Source: Acanthosoma haemorrhoidale
Taxonomy: Eukaryota; Arthropoda; Insecta; Hemiptera; Acanthosomatidae
Length of the DNA stretch: 64,000 nucleotides
Assembly: GCA_930367205.1 (NCBI GenBank)
Contig: OV884014.1
Span: 110,435,138 to 110,499,137, forward strand
Direction: 5' to 3'
Every line of letters begins with the position of its first letter. Position 1 is the first letter of the stretch. The translations under genes and the position numbers were made by a program. Positions 27,342-39,008 of the stretch are shown in pieces. The notes below the pieces were generated by a model that had not been told where the DNA came from, made no database searches, and worked only from the letters and a program-made list of their open reading frames with translations.

Positions 27342-27624
27342 CAAAGATGGCGGACTAACATATTTGACCTAGGATAATTCTTTGGTCACTGTCCTTCAGC
27401 GTTTGTCTTAATTACGCCATAATCGGTCTTTTATTGAAGCAGGATAGTCAGATAATTATAAAACATAAAATAATGGGCTTTTAACACTAAAAAAACACTA
27501 CCAAAATTTAAAAGAACCATGAATTCTTTACTTAGTAATACACCTAACTCATCAGTATACTTTGATAATAGAATTATATTTTTTGTTAACTTGACTTGAT
27601 AACATGATACAACTTGACAAAACT

Positions 27625-28046
27625 GAATTCTTTCACGCTGAATTACCATTTCTAGGACATATTCTAACATCAGAAGGTATAAAAACTGGCCCGAGAAAAT
27701 TAGAAACTGTTGAAAAAGTCCCCTTGCCCAGGATATTAAGTCCCCTTGAAAAATAAATTAAAATATTTCTAAGCTTAACAAGATATTATCGGAAACTTAT
27801 CAACAGTTATGCCCACATAGCTCAACCACTGTCATAATGTTTAAGGAAATCGGAATAAACTATAAATCCGGAGACATACAGACACGCGTTTGAAAATCTT
27901 AAAGCATTATTGATCAATTCTCAAATCTAAACATATCCCGACTTTTTGGAGCAAATCATTTTAACAACCGACGCAAGTAATATGGCAGTTGGAGCAGTAG
28001 TTTCTCAACTTTCCGAAGGGAGGGATCACCCAATCGCTTATAAATA
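27625..28046 (+). pseudogene. Ty3/gypsy pol remnant: RT C-terminus and RNase H, copy 2
   Basis: Duplicate of 11,644-12,065, with the FLGHIL and TTDASNMAVGA blocks readable and the same stops. It adds no domain that is missing from copy 1. Confidence 0.8.
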
Positions 28047-28261
28047 ACACAAATAATAATTAAACGGTATCGAAGAAATAGATACAGACGGAGAGTTAGA
28101 CAAATTATTAACTGAAACTGGAACAAACCCTAAAAGACTTAGAAGACAGCCTTCCACTTCCCCAAGAACTAGTTGAAACCGAGAGCTTGGCAACCCAACA
28201 TTCTCAACAACGTAGCTACAATCAAATATCTATAGTGACCAACAAACCCATTAACATTTGA

Positions 28262-28741
28262 AAAAATCAAATTTTCATAACAAGAGGTAGTGGCCCACTA
28301 CAAATAGAACGACCTTTTAATAAATTAGGGTACCAAATAGAATCAGCATACTTTTGGAAACACGACATCGAAAATAAATTACTAGAAATTATTAAACCGA
28401 ACTGTGCATATGTCGTGCATTGCGAACCTAATATAGAAACTGTTCGAAATGAATACGAAGACATGTTCAATAATTTATCGCGAATAGTTGAAGGAAAATT
28501 CCCAACAGTCAAGATAAAACGTTACACTAGTAAACTGATAGACGTACTAGAAGATACAAAGAAAAAGGAACTCATTCAGAATTATCAAGTAGGAAAATCC
28601 TTTCACAGAAGCGGTTTAATGGAAATATATGAGAAACTAAAACGATATGAAAGATATAATAACCGACTTTATCAATAAATGTGCAACATGTGCTAAAACT
28701 AAATATGAACGTAAACCAGTGAAAACTAAATATCAAATAAC
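28262..28741 (+). pseudogene. Ty3/gypsy tether and integrase zinc-binding region, copy 2
   Basis: Duplicate of 12,281-12,760. It is open to 28,678, with the HRSGLMEIYEKLKR half of the HHCC finger; the KCATCAK half follows in another frame, as in copy 1. Confidence 0.75.
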
Positions 28742-28750
28742 ACCCACCCC

Positions 28751-29221
28751 GGGAAAGACCATTCGAATATTTAATGATAGATACTTTACATTATGAACAA
28801 GCCTTTATAATAACTATTATAGACACCTTCTCTAAACGACTTTATGCAGAAAGAATTAAAACGCTAATAACATATTTCATGTAATAACTAAATACTTAGC
28901 AATCTTCCCGACACCCATTAAAATAGCAATGGATCAAGGTCCTGAATATAAAAACAATCTCATTCAGAATCTTTTTAAAAGTCTCGGTATAGAATGTCAC
29001 TATAGAGTATCAAATAATTCTAACTCCTCAGGAATACTAAATCAAACCCATTCCACTTTAATCGAGCTATTAAGAGTAATAAAAGAAGAGAATCCATAAA
29101 ACGGACCTGAAACTAGTTTAAACTTCACGACAATGGCCTTTAATGAAACACTAAATAAAAACTTAAAATTAGCACCTAACGAGATAATTTTTGAAAAATT
29201 ATTGGACTTGTACTGATTGGA
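28751..29221 (+). pseudogene. Ty3/gypsy integrase core remnant, copy 2
   Basis: Duplicate of 12,770-13,240, with the AMDQGPEYKNN and GILNQTHSTLIE blocks, the same Asn at the usual catalytic Glu position and the same frame breaks. Confidence 0.75.
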
Positions 29222-29377
29222 GACCAATTAGTACAAAAATGAAAGATTAAATGTAGTACACGAAAAAGTCTAACAAGAAATTGAAAAAGGAAAGGAAATT
29301 AGGTCAGGTAAGTTATATATAAATCGCGAAGACCCACCAGATCTAGAGGAACAACCTTATGTTAGAATTCGTACTAA

Positions 29378-30013
29378 AACAAAAATGAAAAAAGATATAA
29401 ACCTGTTAGACAATTTTTTGACCAAAATAAGACTATAAGAGTAAACACTAACAATATTAGAAGACCAAGAAAGAAAAATAAGAGAAAATGTGCTTTAGTC
29501 ACAGATGGTGGCAGAATGGAAATTGATTTGGACGCTCTTACTAGTTACTCCAATGACGCTTTCATATCAGATAACGCACCTAACAAACAAACAGATCTAA
29601 AACCAAATTATTATATTAGCGATGATATTGAAACATTATTTTTAACAAGTAAAATACATTGTGCAATAAAAAACAATACAATAGATTACATTCTAACTAT
29701 TCCACTTAAAGGAGAAGTAATGAAAACAATATAGCTATTACCTGTAGCATCGCTGAACGAAAACACTTATGTAACAGCTAGTATTCCTATTAAACCCATA
29801 TTATTGTACATGCAACCTCTTATTGCCAATGTATGTATAACTAAAGCCATTAGAAATAATATACATTCGTGTATAACTGTTAATTTAAGAAACAAAGAAC
29901 CTATTGTAAAATCTATAGAAGATATTGATGTATATACAGCATTTAAACATACAAGTATTAGCCTTAAACAAAATGTGCTCCAATCTTTAAGGATCAGCAA
30001 ATATGTAATATAA
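29378..30013 (+). pseudogene. pol 3' end and truncated env-like frame, copy 2
   Basis: Counterpart of 13,397-14,281. It shares the internal TAG (29,732-29,734). It then reads on to about 29,974, where 396 bp present in copy 1 (13,996-14,391) are missing. The glycosylation-site-rich part and the predicted membrane anchor are therefore lost, and the frame runs out at 30,013 in unrelated sequence. The deletion junction has a GT/GTG microhomology. Confidence 0.55.
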
Positions 30014-30488
30014 TATATTATATAATCTTATTATTAACAAATTGTACGTTTATCAATAACATCCTAAGAACTGTATCTCTTAACTTATAATCAGCTCTTT
30101 TGTAATTATCAATAACTTATTTTCTTTTCCCAGACCTCCATTCTGAATATTTATCCCCAACGGCCATTCACTAATATCTATTCCCTTCAGCCACTCATTA
30201 GCCAAGGAAGGCGACGTGGGAAGATTCGCACTGTGACGGGGAGATGAGAAATGTTCACTAAATAATTTAAATTTATAGACCTATTGAAAAATTAGGTGAT
30301 TAACTGCCTTTTGTTAGTGACGAATACAAATTTTAATTAATAGTGTGTTCACAATTTTTCTGTAGCCCACTTACATTATTGAAGGTGACGAAAGTTATAC
30401 TTGACGCCTTAAAGGTCCAACCTTATGTAAATTAATGAGGTCAATCTTAAATTAATGGTATAAATTATTAAATTAATGAACTCAATAA
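30014..30488. other. AT-rich spacer, copy 2
   Basis: Counterpart of 14,392-14,892, with a short AT expansion near 30,006-30,025 and three extra bases near 30,366. No gene seen. Confidence 0.45.
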
Positions 30489-31160
30489 TATGTAGGAAGT
30501 GTATGGGGGTACCCTATAGCATTGACGAGGGTGGGAGGGGATGCTTTTCGTAGAGTGGGGGTTTACCTGCGGGACCCCCTTGTAAAGGCAGGTAAGGGGC
30601 AGTCGATCAGCAGTTGTCATTGTAGTGAGATCATGAGCATGGCTATGGTAGGACGTGAAGACATCAGGGATGCTGTAGATTTGAGGGAGGCTATACTAGT
30701 TGAAGGACCCATGTGGGAGATCGAAGAACGGAGGAGGATGACATCAGAGAGGGAGTGGATGAAAGAGCAAGAAAAGAGACGAAGGAGAAGGATAGCAGGC
30801 TGGAAGCGTATGCAAGAGGGATACACCAGGAATGAGAAGGAGAACGTCAGAGAGTCAGGTGATGCAAGAGAAATAAATAAGAAAGATGGACTCCAGGGAG
30901 GAAGTGTATGCAATAGGGAGACTGGTGAAAATAAAAGGACGCGAGGGAGGCAGCCGATGAGACAGAGACATGAGAAAGTCAGATGCGACAGAAAGACGAC
31001 AAAGGGGGAAAGAAGACGTAGGAGAGAAGAAGAGGACGACGCCAGGGAAGCCGCCAGGTTAAGACAGGAAGTGGAGGACCTCTGGAGAGCTGAATTAGAG
31101 AGGTTAGTGGAGCTCGCAAGAGTTGATGAAAGGAGGCTAAGGATGAGAAGATGTGGGTGA
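30489..31160 (+). CDS. Arg/Glu-rich coiled-coil-like protein of unknown function, copy 2
   Basis: Second intact copy of the 14,893-15,564 frame, same length. Over the 636 nt up to the stop, three substitutions were noted: Gln to His in the CQCSE segment, Thr to Gly-coding change in NRETTEN, and one silent change in a TTKG segment. Two of three alter the protein, so there is no sign of protein-level conservation since the duplication, though the number is too small to judge. The stop is followed by (TTA)8. Function not recognised; the hypothesis is the 3' end of a retroelement. Confidence 0.45.
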   Translation, partial: YVGSVWGYPIALTRVGGDAFRRVGVYLRDPLVKAGKGQSISSCHCSEIMSMAMVGREDIRDAVDLREAILVEGPMWEIEERRRMTSEREWMKEQEKRRRRRIAGWKRMQEGYTRNEKENVRESGDAREINKKDGLQGGSVCNRETGENKRTRGRQPMRQRHEKVRCDRKTTKGERRRRREEEDDAREAARLRQEVEDLWRAELERLVELARVDERRLRMRRCG

Positions 31161-31165
31161 GCCCC

Positions 31166-31189
31166 TTATTATTATTATTATTATTATTA
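31166..31189 (+). repeat. (TTA)8 microsatellite
   Basis: Eight TTA units, one more than in copy 1. Confidence 0.85.
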
Positions 31190-31459
31190 AATATTTAAAT
31201 TTGAATAAATATTGTACTTAATAATCGTTGTTTATTTTTTATTACTTTATTCCCTAGAAAAATATTAGATAGTAGATTCTGGTTATAAATTTATTGACAG
31301 TGTGTTGAAATATGAATCCAAACAACCTTTATTCAAAGACTTTACTAGAAGTCTTATTTTTATTACTTTTTGGGAGTTGAGGATATTTTGAGGATTTTTA
31401 TCACAATTTTCTTTAGTAAGACTTATCTTTGTTTGGTGTACATTAGTTGGATAATCATT
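31190..31459. other. AT-rich tail of insert copy 2, no gene
   Basis: Counterpart of 15,591-15,860, with only scattered differences. No signal seen. Confidence 0.5.
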
Positions 31460-33174
31460 CATCTACAGACTAAGACCTGGAAGGGATTTTGGATCGATCA
31501 AAAATTGGGTTAAGTGAAAACTATTATAATCTCTGTCTTATAATAAAGCATCTGGCAATTAATAAATATAAATTCATGATTATGCTTATCACATTTCACT
31601 GGAGTAATATATAAAAAATAATGGCTTAAACATTTTGAGAAACATAATAAACAGACAAAATAGTCGTTCTGTAGAAATTTATATTGGAATTATAATGGTA
31701 AGTAGTTATTCCTGATGGCAGAATGGATTCCACGAATCTTTACTAACTGCAGAGACACAAATAATGTTTATATTTAGTCCCTTGAGGAAAAATGAGTAGC
31801 GACAAGCAGAGATCAAAATTTATTGAACATATGCATATAAAACCGGCTATTACTATTTATTAGATATACATTTATCTACAGACTAAGACCTGGAAGGGAT
31901 TTTGGATCGATCAAAAATTGGGTTAAGTGAAAACTATTATAATCTCTGTCTTATAATAAAGCATGTGGCAATTAATAAATATAAATTTATGATTATGCTT
32001 ATCACATTTCACTGGAGTAATATATAAAAAATAATGGCTTAAACATTTGGAGAAACATAATAAACAGACAAAATAGTCGTTCTGAAGCAATTTATATTGG
32101 AATTATAATGGTAAGTAGTTATTCCTGATGGCAGAATGGATTCCACGAATCTTTACTAACTGCAGAGACACAAATAATGTTTATATTTAGTCCCTTGAGG
32201 AAAAATGAGTATCAACAAGTAGAGATCAAAATTTATTGAACATATGCATATAAAACCGGCTATTACTATTTATTAGATATACATTTATCTACAGACTATG
32301 ACCTGGACAGGATTTTTGATGGATCAACAATTTGGTTAAGTAAAAGCAATTATAATCTCTGTCTTATAATAAAGAATGTGGCAATTAATAAATATAAATT
32401 CATGATTATGCTTATCACATTTTCCTGGAGTAATTTAAAAATAATGGCTTAAACATTTTGAGAAACATAATAAACAGACAAAATAGTCGTTCTGTAGAAA
32501 TTTATATTGGAATTATAATGGTAAGTAGTTATTCCTGATGGCCGAATAAATTCCACGAATCTTTACTAACTGCAGGGACACAAATAATGTTTATATTTAG
32601 TCCCTTGAGGAAAAATGAGTAGCGACAAGTAGAGATCAAAATTTATTGAACATATGCATATAAAACCGGCTATTACTATTCATTAGATATACATTTATCT
32701 ACAGACTATGACCTGGACAGGATTTTTGATGGATCAACAATTTGGTTGAGTAAAAGCAATTATAATCTCTGTCTTATAATAAAGCATGTGGCAATTAATA
32801 AATATAAATTCATGATTATGCTTATCACATTTCACTGGAGTAATTTAAAAATAATGGCTTAAACATTTTGAGAAACATAATAAACAGACAAAATAGTCGT
32901 TCTGTAGCAACTTATATTGGAATTATAATGGTAAGTAGTTATTTCTGATGGCGGAATGGATTCCACGAATCTTTACTAACTGCAGGGACACAAATAATGT
33001 TTATATTTAGTCTCTTGAGGAAAAATGAGTAGCGACAAGTAGAGATCAAAATTTATTGAACATATGCATATAAAACCGGCTATTACTATTTATTAGATAT
33101 ACATTTATCTACAGACTATGACTTCGACAGGATTTTTGATGGATCAACAATTTGGTTAAGTAAAAACTATTATA

Positions 33175-34820
33175 ATCTCTGTCTTATCATAAAGTATGTG
33201 GCAATTAATAAATATAAATTCATGATTATGCTTATCACATTTCACTGGAGTAATATATAAAAAATAATGGCTTAAACATTTTGAGAAACATAATAAACAG
33301 ACAAAATAGTCGTTCTGTAGAAAGTTATATTGGAATTATAATGGTAAGTAGTTATTCCTGATGGCAGAATGGATTCCACGAATCTTTACTAACTGCAGGG
33401 ACACAAATAATGTTTATTTTTAGTCCCTTGAGGAAAAATGAGTAGCGACAAGATGAGATCAAAGTTTATTGAACATATGCATATAAAACCGGCTATTACT
33501 ATTTATTAGATATACATTTATCTACAGACTATGACCTGGACAGGATTTTTGATGGATCAACAATTTGGTTAAGTAAAAGCAATTATAATCTCTGTCTTAT
33601 AATAAAGCATGTGGCAATTAATAAATATAAATTCATGATTATGCTTATCACATTTCACTGGAGTAATATATAAAAAATAATGGCTTAAACATTTTGAGAA
33701 ACGTAATAAACAGACAAAATAGTCGTTCTGTAGAAATTTATATTGGAATTATAATGTTAAGTAGTTATTCCTGATGGCAGAATGGATTCCACGAATCTTT
33801 ACTAACTGCAGGGACACAAATAATGTTTATATTTAGTCCCTTGAGGAAAAATGAGTAGCGACAAGTAGAGATCAAAATTTATTGAACATATGCATATAAA
33901 ACCGGCTATTACTATTTATTAGATATACATTTATCTACAGACTATGACCTGGACAGGATTTTTGATGGATCAACAATTTGGTTAAGTGAAAGCAATTATA
34001 ATCTCTGTCTTATAATAAAGAATGTGGCAATTAATAAATATAAATTCATGATTATGCTTATCACATTTCACTGGAGTAATATATAAAAAATAATGGCTTA
34101 AACATTTTGAGAAACATAATAAACAGACAAAATAGTCGTTCTGTAGAAAGTTATATTGGAATTATAATGGTAAGTAGTTATTCCTGATGGCAGAATGGAT
34201 TCCACGAATCTTTACTAACTGCAGGGACACAAATAATGTTTATTTTTAGTCCCTTGAGGAAAAATGAGTAGCGACAAGATGAGATCAAAGTTTATTGAAC
34301 ATATGCATATAAAACCGGCTATTACTATTTATTAGATATACATTTATCTACAGACTATGACCTGGACAGGATTTTTGATGGATCAACAATTTGGTTAAGT
34401 GAAAGCAATTATAATCTCTGTCTTATAATAAAGAATGTGGCAATTAATAAATATAAATTCATGATTATGCTTATCACATTTCACTGGAGTAATATATAAA
34501 AAATAATGGCTTAAACATTTTGAGAAACATAATAAACAGACAAAATAGTCGTTCTGTAGAAATTTATATTGGAATTATAATGTTAAGTAGTTATTCCTGA
34601 TGGCAGAATGGATTCCACGAATCTTTACTAACTGCAGGGACACAAATAATGTTTATATTTAGTCCCTTGAGGAAAAATGAGTAGCGACAAGTAGAGATCA
34701 AAATTTATTGAACATATGCATATAAAACCGGCTATTACTATTTATTAGATATACATTTATCTACAGACCTGGACAGGATTTTTGATGGATCAACAATTTG
34801 GTTAAGTGAAAGAAATTATA
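33175..34820. repeat. Tandem duplication of a satellite dimer (826/820 bp)
   Basis: The pair 33,175 + 33,588 is repeated as 34,001 + 34,414. The first member of each carries GAAAGTTATA, TTTATTTTTAG and GACAAGATGAG; the second carries AATGTTAAGTAG. Confidence 0.9.
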
Positions 34821-36454
34821 ATCTCTGTCTTATAATAAAGCATGTGGCAATTAATAAATATAAATTCATGATTATGCTTATCACATTTCACTGGAGTAAT
34901 TTAAAAATAATGGCTTAAACATTTTGAGAAACATAATAAACAGACAAAATAGTCGTTCTGTAGAAATTTATATTGGAATTATAATGGTATGTAGTTATTC
35001 CTGATGGCCGAATAAATTCCACGAATCTTTACTAACTGCAGGGACACAAATAATGTTTATATTTAGTCCCTTGAGGAAAAATGAGTAGCGACAAGTAGAG
35101 ATCAAAATTTATTGAACATATGCATATAAAACCGGCTATTACTATTTATTAGATATACATTTATCTACAGACTATGACCTGGACAGGATTTTTGATGGAT
35201 CAACAATTTGGTTAAGTGAAAGCAATTATAATCTCTGTCTTATAATAAAGCATGTGGCAAATAATAAATATAAATTCATGATTATGCTTATCACATTTCA
35301 CTGGAGTAATTTAAAAATAATGGCCTAACCATTTTGAGAAACATAATAAACAGACAAAATAGTCGTTCTGTAGAAATTTATATTGGAATTATAATGGTAA
35401 GTAGTTATTTCTGATGGCAGAATGGATTCCACGAATCTGTACTAACTGCAGTGACACAAACAATGTTTATATTTAGTCCCTTGAGGAAAAATGAGTAGCG
35501 ACAAGTAGAGATCAAAATTTATTGAACATATGCATATAAAACCGGCTATTACTATTTATTAGATATACATTTATCTACAGACCTGGACAGGATTTTTGAT
35601 GGATCAACAATTTGGTTAAGTGAAAGAAATTATAATCTCTGTCTTATAATAAAGCATGTGGCAATTAATAAATATAAATTCATGATTATGCTTATCACAT
35701 TTCACTGGAGTAATTTAAAAATAATGGCTTAAACATTTTGAGAAACATAATAAACAGACAAAATAGTCGTTCTGTAGAAATTTATATTGGAATTATAATG
35801 GTATGTAGTTATTCCTGATGGCCGAATAAATTCCACGAATCTTTACTAACTGCAGGGACACAAATAATGTTTATATTTAGTCCCTTGAGGAAAAATGAGT
35901 AGCGACAAGTAGAGATCAAAATTTATTGAACATATGCATATAAAACCGGCTATTACTATTTATTAGATATACATTTATCTACAGACTATGACCTGGACAG
36001 GATTTTTGATGGATCAACAATTTGGTTAAGTGAAAGCAATTATAATCTCTGTCTTATAATAAAGCATGTGGCAAATAATAAATATAAATTCATGATTATG
36101 CTTATCACATTTCACTGGAGTAATTTAAAAATAATGGCCTAACCATTTTGAGAAACATAATAAACAGACAAAATAGTCGTTCTGTAGAAATTTATATTGG
36201 AATTATAATGGTAAGTAGTTATTTCTGATGGCAGAATGGATTCCACGAATCTGTACTAACTGCAGTGACACAAACAATGTTTATATTTAGTCCCTTGAGG
36301 AAAAATGAGTAGCGACAAGTAGAGATCAAAATTTATTGAACATATGCATATAAAACCGGCTATTACTATTTATTAGATATACATTTATCTACAGACTATG
36401 ACCTGGACAGGATTTTTGATGGATCAACAATTTGGTTGAGTAAAAGCAATTATA
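34821..36454. repeat. Second tandem satellite dimer (814/820 bp)
   Basis: The pair 34,821 + 35,231 is repeated as 35,635 + 36,045. Shared marks are GTATGTAG and CCGAATAAAT in the first member, and CAAATAATAA, GGCCTAACCA, CTGTACTAAC and GCAGTGACAC in the second. Confidence 0.9.
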
Positions 36455-36720
36455 ATCTCTGTCTTATCATAAAGCATGTGGCAATTAATAAATATAAATT
36501 CATGATTATGCTTATCACATTTCCCTGGAGTAATTTAAAAATAATGGCTTAAACATTTTGAGAAACATAATAAACGGACAAAATAGTCGTTCTGTAGAAA
36601 TTTATATTGGAATTATAATGGTAAGTAGTTATTCCTGATGGCAGAATGGATTCCACGAATCTTCACTGACTGCAGGGACACAAATAATGTTTATATTTAG
36701 TCCCTTGAGGAAAAATGAGT

Positions 36721-37120
36721 ATATTGTAACATATTTGTATATTATCTCTATCCTATATTGTAACATATTTGTATATTATCTCTATCCTATATTGTAACAT
36801 ATTTGTATATTATCTTTATCCTATATTGTAACATATTTGTATATTATCTCTATCCTATATTGTAACATATTTGTATATTATCTCTATCCTATATTGTAAC
36901 ATATTTGTATATTATCTCTATCCTATATTGTAACATATTTGTATATTATCTCTATCCTATATTGTAACATATTTGTATATTATCTTTATCCTATATTGTA
37001 ACATATTTGTATATTATCTTTATCCTATATTGTAACATATTTGTATATTATCTCTATCCTATATTGTAACATATTTGTATATTATCTTTATCCTATATTG
37101 TAACATATTTGTATATTATC
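36721..37120. repeat. 34-bp minisatellite, 12 units
   Basis: The unit begins ATATTGTAAC and ends TCTATCCT. Starts fall every 34 bp from 36,721 to 37,095 and the last unit is cut at 37,120. The only visible variation is C or T in TATCTYTATCC: units 3, 8, 9 and 11 have T. Near-perfect identity points to recent expansion. Confidence 0.97.
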
Positions 37121-37647
37121 AAGCCATCTATATTTTTAAACTATTTATTACATCTCTTCAAACATATAATAAAACATAGCATGTGGCTCAATCGCTGGCT
37201 ATCGGTTTTGATTATGTAAATTATATCTTTTATGCAAAAGTATGACGTTAGTTACTCAATTATGTCATACAATGTGAATATTACAATTATAATTATTATC
37301 ACTTTATTTGTTCGTTACTATATATACTATTATACTACATAATTAATAATATTGATGTGATGTGCAATGTTCATGTCATCAAAGTTTTTTAGAAATCAAA
37401 GAAATGGATTATGATGACCTTGAATATAGCGCTAATAGTGTTTTGAAATGTCTGCCGTTAGTAAATTTGGATTCGAATCTTAACAATTTCGATTCATGAA
37501 CTGACAACATTCATTTATTTCAATTACTTCATCCCCCCCACATGGAATTGAAAAAAAAATTAAAAAACTACATGTCCAGTTAGTAAGTTGAGTAATATCC
37601 AACAATAAACTAAAATAAAAAAAATTAAATAAAATGTTTTAATTTAG
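37121..37647. other. AT-rich unique sequence, no gene
   Basis: No coding frame, RNA gene or repeat recognised between the minisatellite and the jockey-like fragment. Confidence 0.5.
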
Positions 37648-38358
37648 ACAGAGGGAGAGGGAGTTGAAGATTTCCTCACTTCACCTGTCCCTCTCTCAGT
37701 TCCTCCAAAAGCCGTTGACCCCTCTGAGGTCAAATATCTTCTGAAAAAATTACCTCACCGAAAATCTCCAGGATATAATCTCCTTACTCCTCGAATCCTC
37801 CCACAACTTTCTCCTAAAGCCATAATCTTCCTAACCTATATATATAATTGCATTATCCGAACGACGCACTTTCCTCTCCTCTGGAAACAGTTCATTATTG
37901 TCCTATTCACCAAACCCGGTAAACCACTCAATGACGCCTCATCTTACCGTCCAATAAGCCTACTCCCTATCCTCTCAAAAATCTTTGAAAAACTCCAATT
38001 AAAACGTCTACTTCCAATTGTTGAATCCAATAACCTTTATCCCACTCACCAGTTAGGTTTCCGTCAACGACATTTCACTGCTCAACAAGGCCTTCGCGTT
38101 GCTGATCACATCTCTTCAGCCCTTGAATCCAAACAGTATTGCACTGCTGCCTTTCTTGATATAGCTCAGGCTTTTGACAGGGTCTGGCACGCAGGTTTGC
38201 TCTACAAGCTCAGAGGATATTTACCGCAGACCATAATCCTACAGGCCTACCTTTCAAACCGCTTCTTCCAAGTCCGCTGTGGTTTAGAATATTCTAACTA
38301 CTATCCTAGCTTCTTTGAAACATTTCCAGATGACATTGCAGTCCTGTCAACCCATTAA
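37648..38358 (+). pseudogene. jockey-like non-LTR retrotransposon reverse transcriptase fragment
   Basis: A stop-free frame of about 236 codons runs from 37,648 to the TAA at 38,356, without a start codon. It reads through RT blocks in the right order: HRKSPGYNLLTP, then KPGKPLNDASSYRPISLLP, then THQLGFRQRHFTAQQ, then AAFLDIAQAFDRVWH (palm motif with the first catalytic Asp). Then AYLSNRFFQVRCG runs directly into FPDDIAVLSTH, the YADD-type catalytic box with Pro in place of Ala. The usual segment between these two blocks is missing, an internal in-frame deletion of a few tens of codons. Endonuclease, N-terminal RT and 3' end are absent. GC is higher than the flanks. Dead fragment with unusually well preserved frame. 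Confidence 0.85.
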
Positions 38359-39008
38359 GACCCTGATATAGCATCCCAAAACCTTTAAAAATACGTTGAT
38401 GAGATCGAGTAAAGTCAATGAAGTAAAATGTTCCCACATAACGCGCGCTCCTCGGGGAATCCTTCTTTTCGCCCAGTGAAATGATTCTCACATTTTGTCC
38501 GTCGCCTTATTGAATCTGATCACTAAGTCCGCCGTGTATTGGCCGTTGCTCTGCCTAGAGGACTTCGTTTCTCTAAACATCTAAAGTATGTCCTCCTCGG
38601 GAGTCCATCTTCTTCCTCCGTAGGCTTTCTTCAGACGCAATTTCACCACTTCCCATAGAGTATCCTCGTCAGCTTGAACCTGGTTAAGGATACTCCTGTT
38701 AACTCTGGATGTCAGGGCCGCCTTCATAGATCTGCGTCTCTGTAGTCTATCAGGTTTTCCTCCGCCTTCGCCACGATCAACGCTATGAGGCAGTCTCCTC
38801 CTTTTAAAAAGTGGTTTAGTTCACCTAGTTCTCCGGTGAAGCTCTCCATCTCTGCAACGGATTTCCTCAAGTCCTAAGTGCTCATAGCCTTAACTCTCAT
38901 CAGCGCGAGTACCGTAGTATGAGCCTCAGGCATGGTTCCTACTCGTCGGATATCTGAACTCTCCGCGAGTTTTAAGACCGACTGTCAGAGTAGCCCACCT
39001 TCCGTCAT
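38306..39008 (-). pseudogene. Ty3/gypsy gag remnant
   Basis: Read on the minus strand, an ATG at 39,006-39,008 begins a frame with early stops. Further on, recognisable gypsy Gag capsid-like blocks appear: MESFTGELGELNHFL, then DTLWEVVKLRLKKAYGG, then EEDIL, then YTADLVIRFNKATDKM. Blocks are split by stops and at least two frame changes. The last part, roughly 38,306-38,491, remains open for 61 codons and runs into the end of the jockey-like fragment on the other strand, so the boundary between the two is uncertain. No nucleocapsid zinc knuckle, protease or pol follows. GC-richer than its surroundings. Confidence 0.65.

Larger units (their letters stand above)
26701..31459. mobile_element. 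Composite non-satellite insert, copy 2
   Basis: Second copy of the 10,720-15,860 insert, with identical satellite junctions and order of contents. The offset is 15,981 on the left and 15,596 on the right. The length difference comes from a 396-bp deletion in the env-like region, plus about 8 bp gained in an AT stretch and 3 bp gained further on. The stops and frame breaks seen in copy 1 pol are shared, so the element was already dead when duplicated. Confidence 0.93.
31460..36720. repeat. Satellite block 3, ~410-bp monomer
   Basis: About 12 full monomers plus partial ends, with starts at 31529, 31942, 32355, 32765, 33175, 33588, 34001, 34414, 34821, 35231, 35635, 36045 and 36455. Variants differ from blocks 1 and 2 (AAAGAATGTG, GACAAGATGAG, CCGAATAAAT, CTGTACTAAC), so this block is not part of the 16-kb duplication. 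It is cut off mid-monomer at 36,720, after GGAAAAATGAGT, by a minisatellite. Confidence 0.96.
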
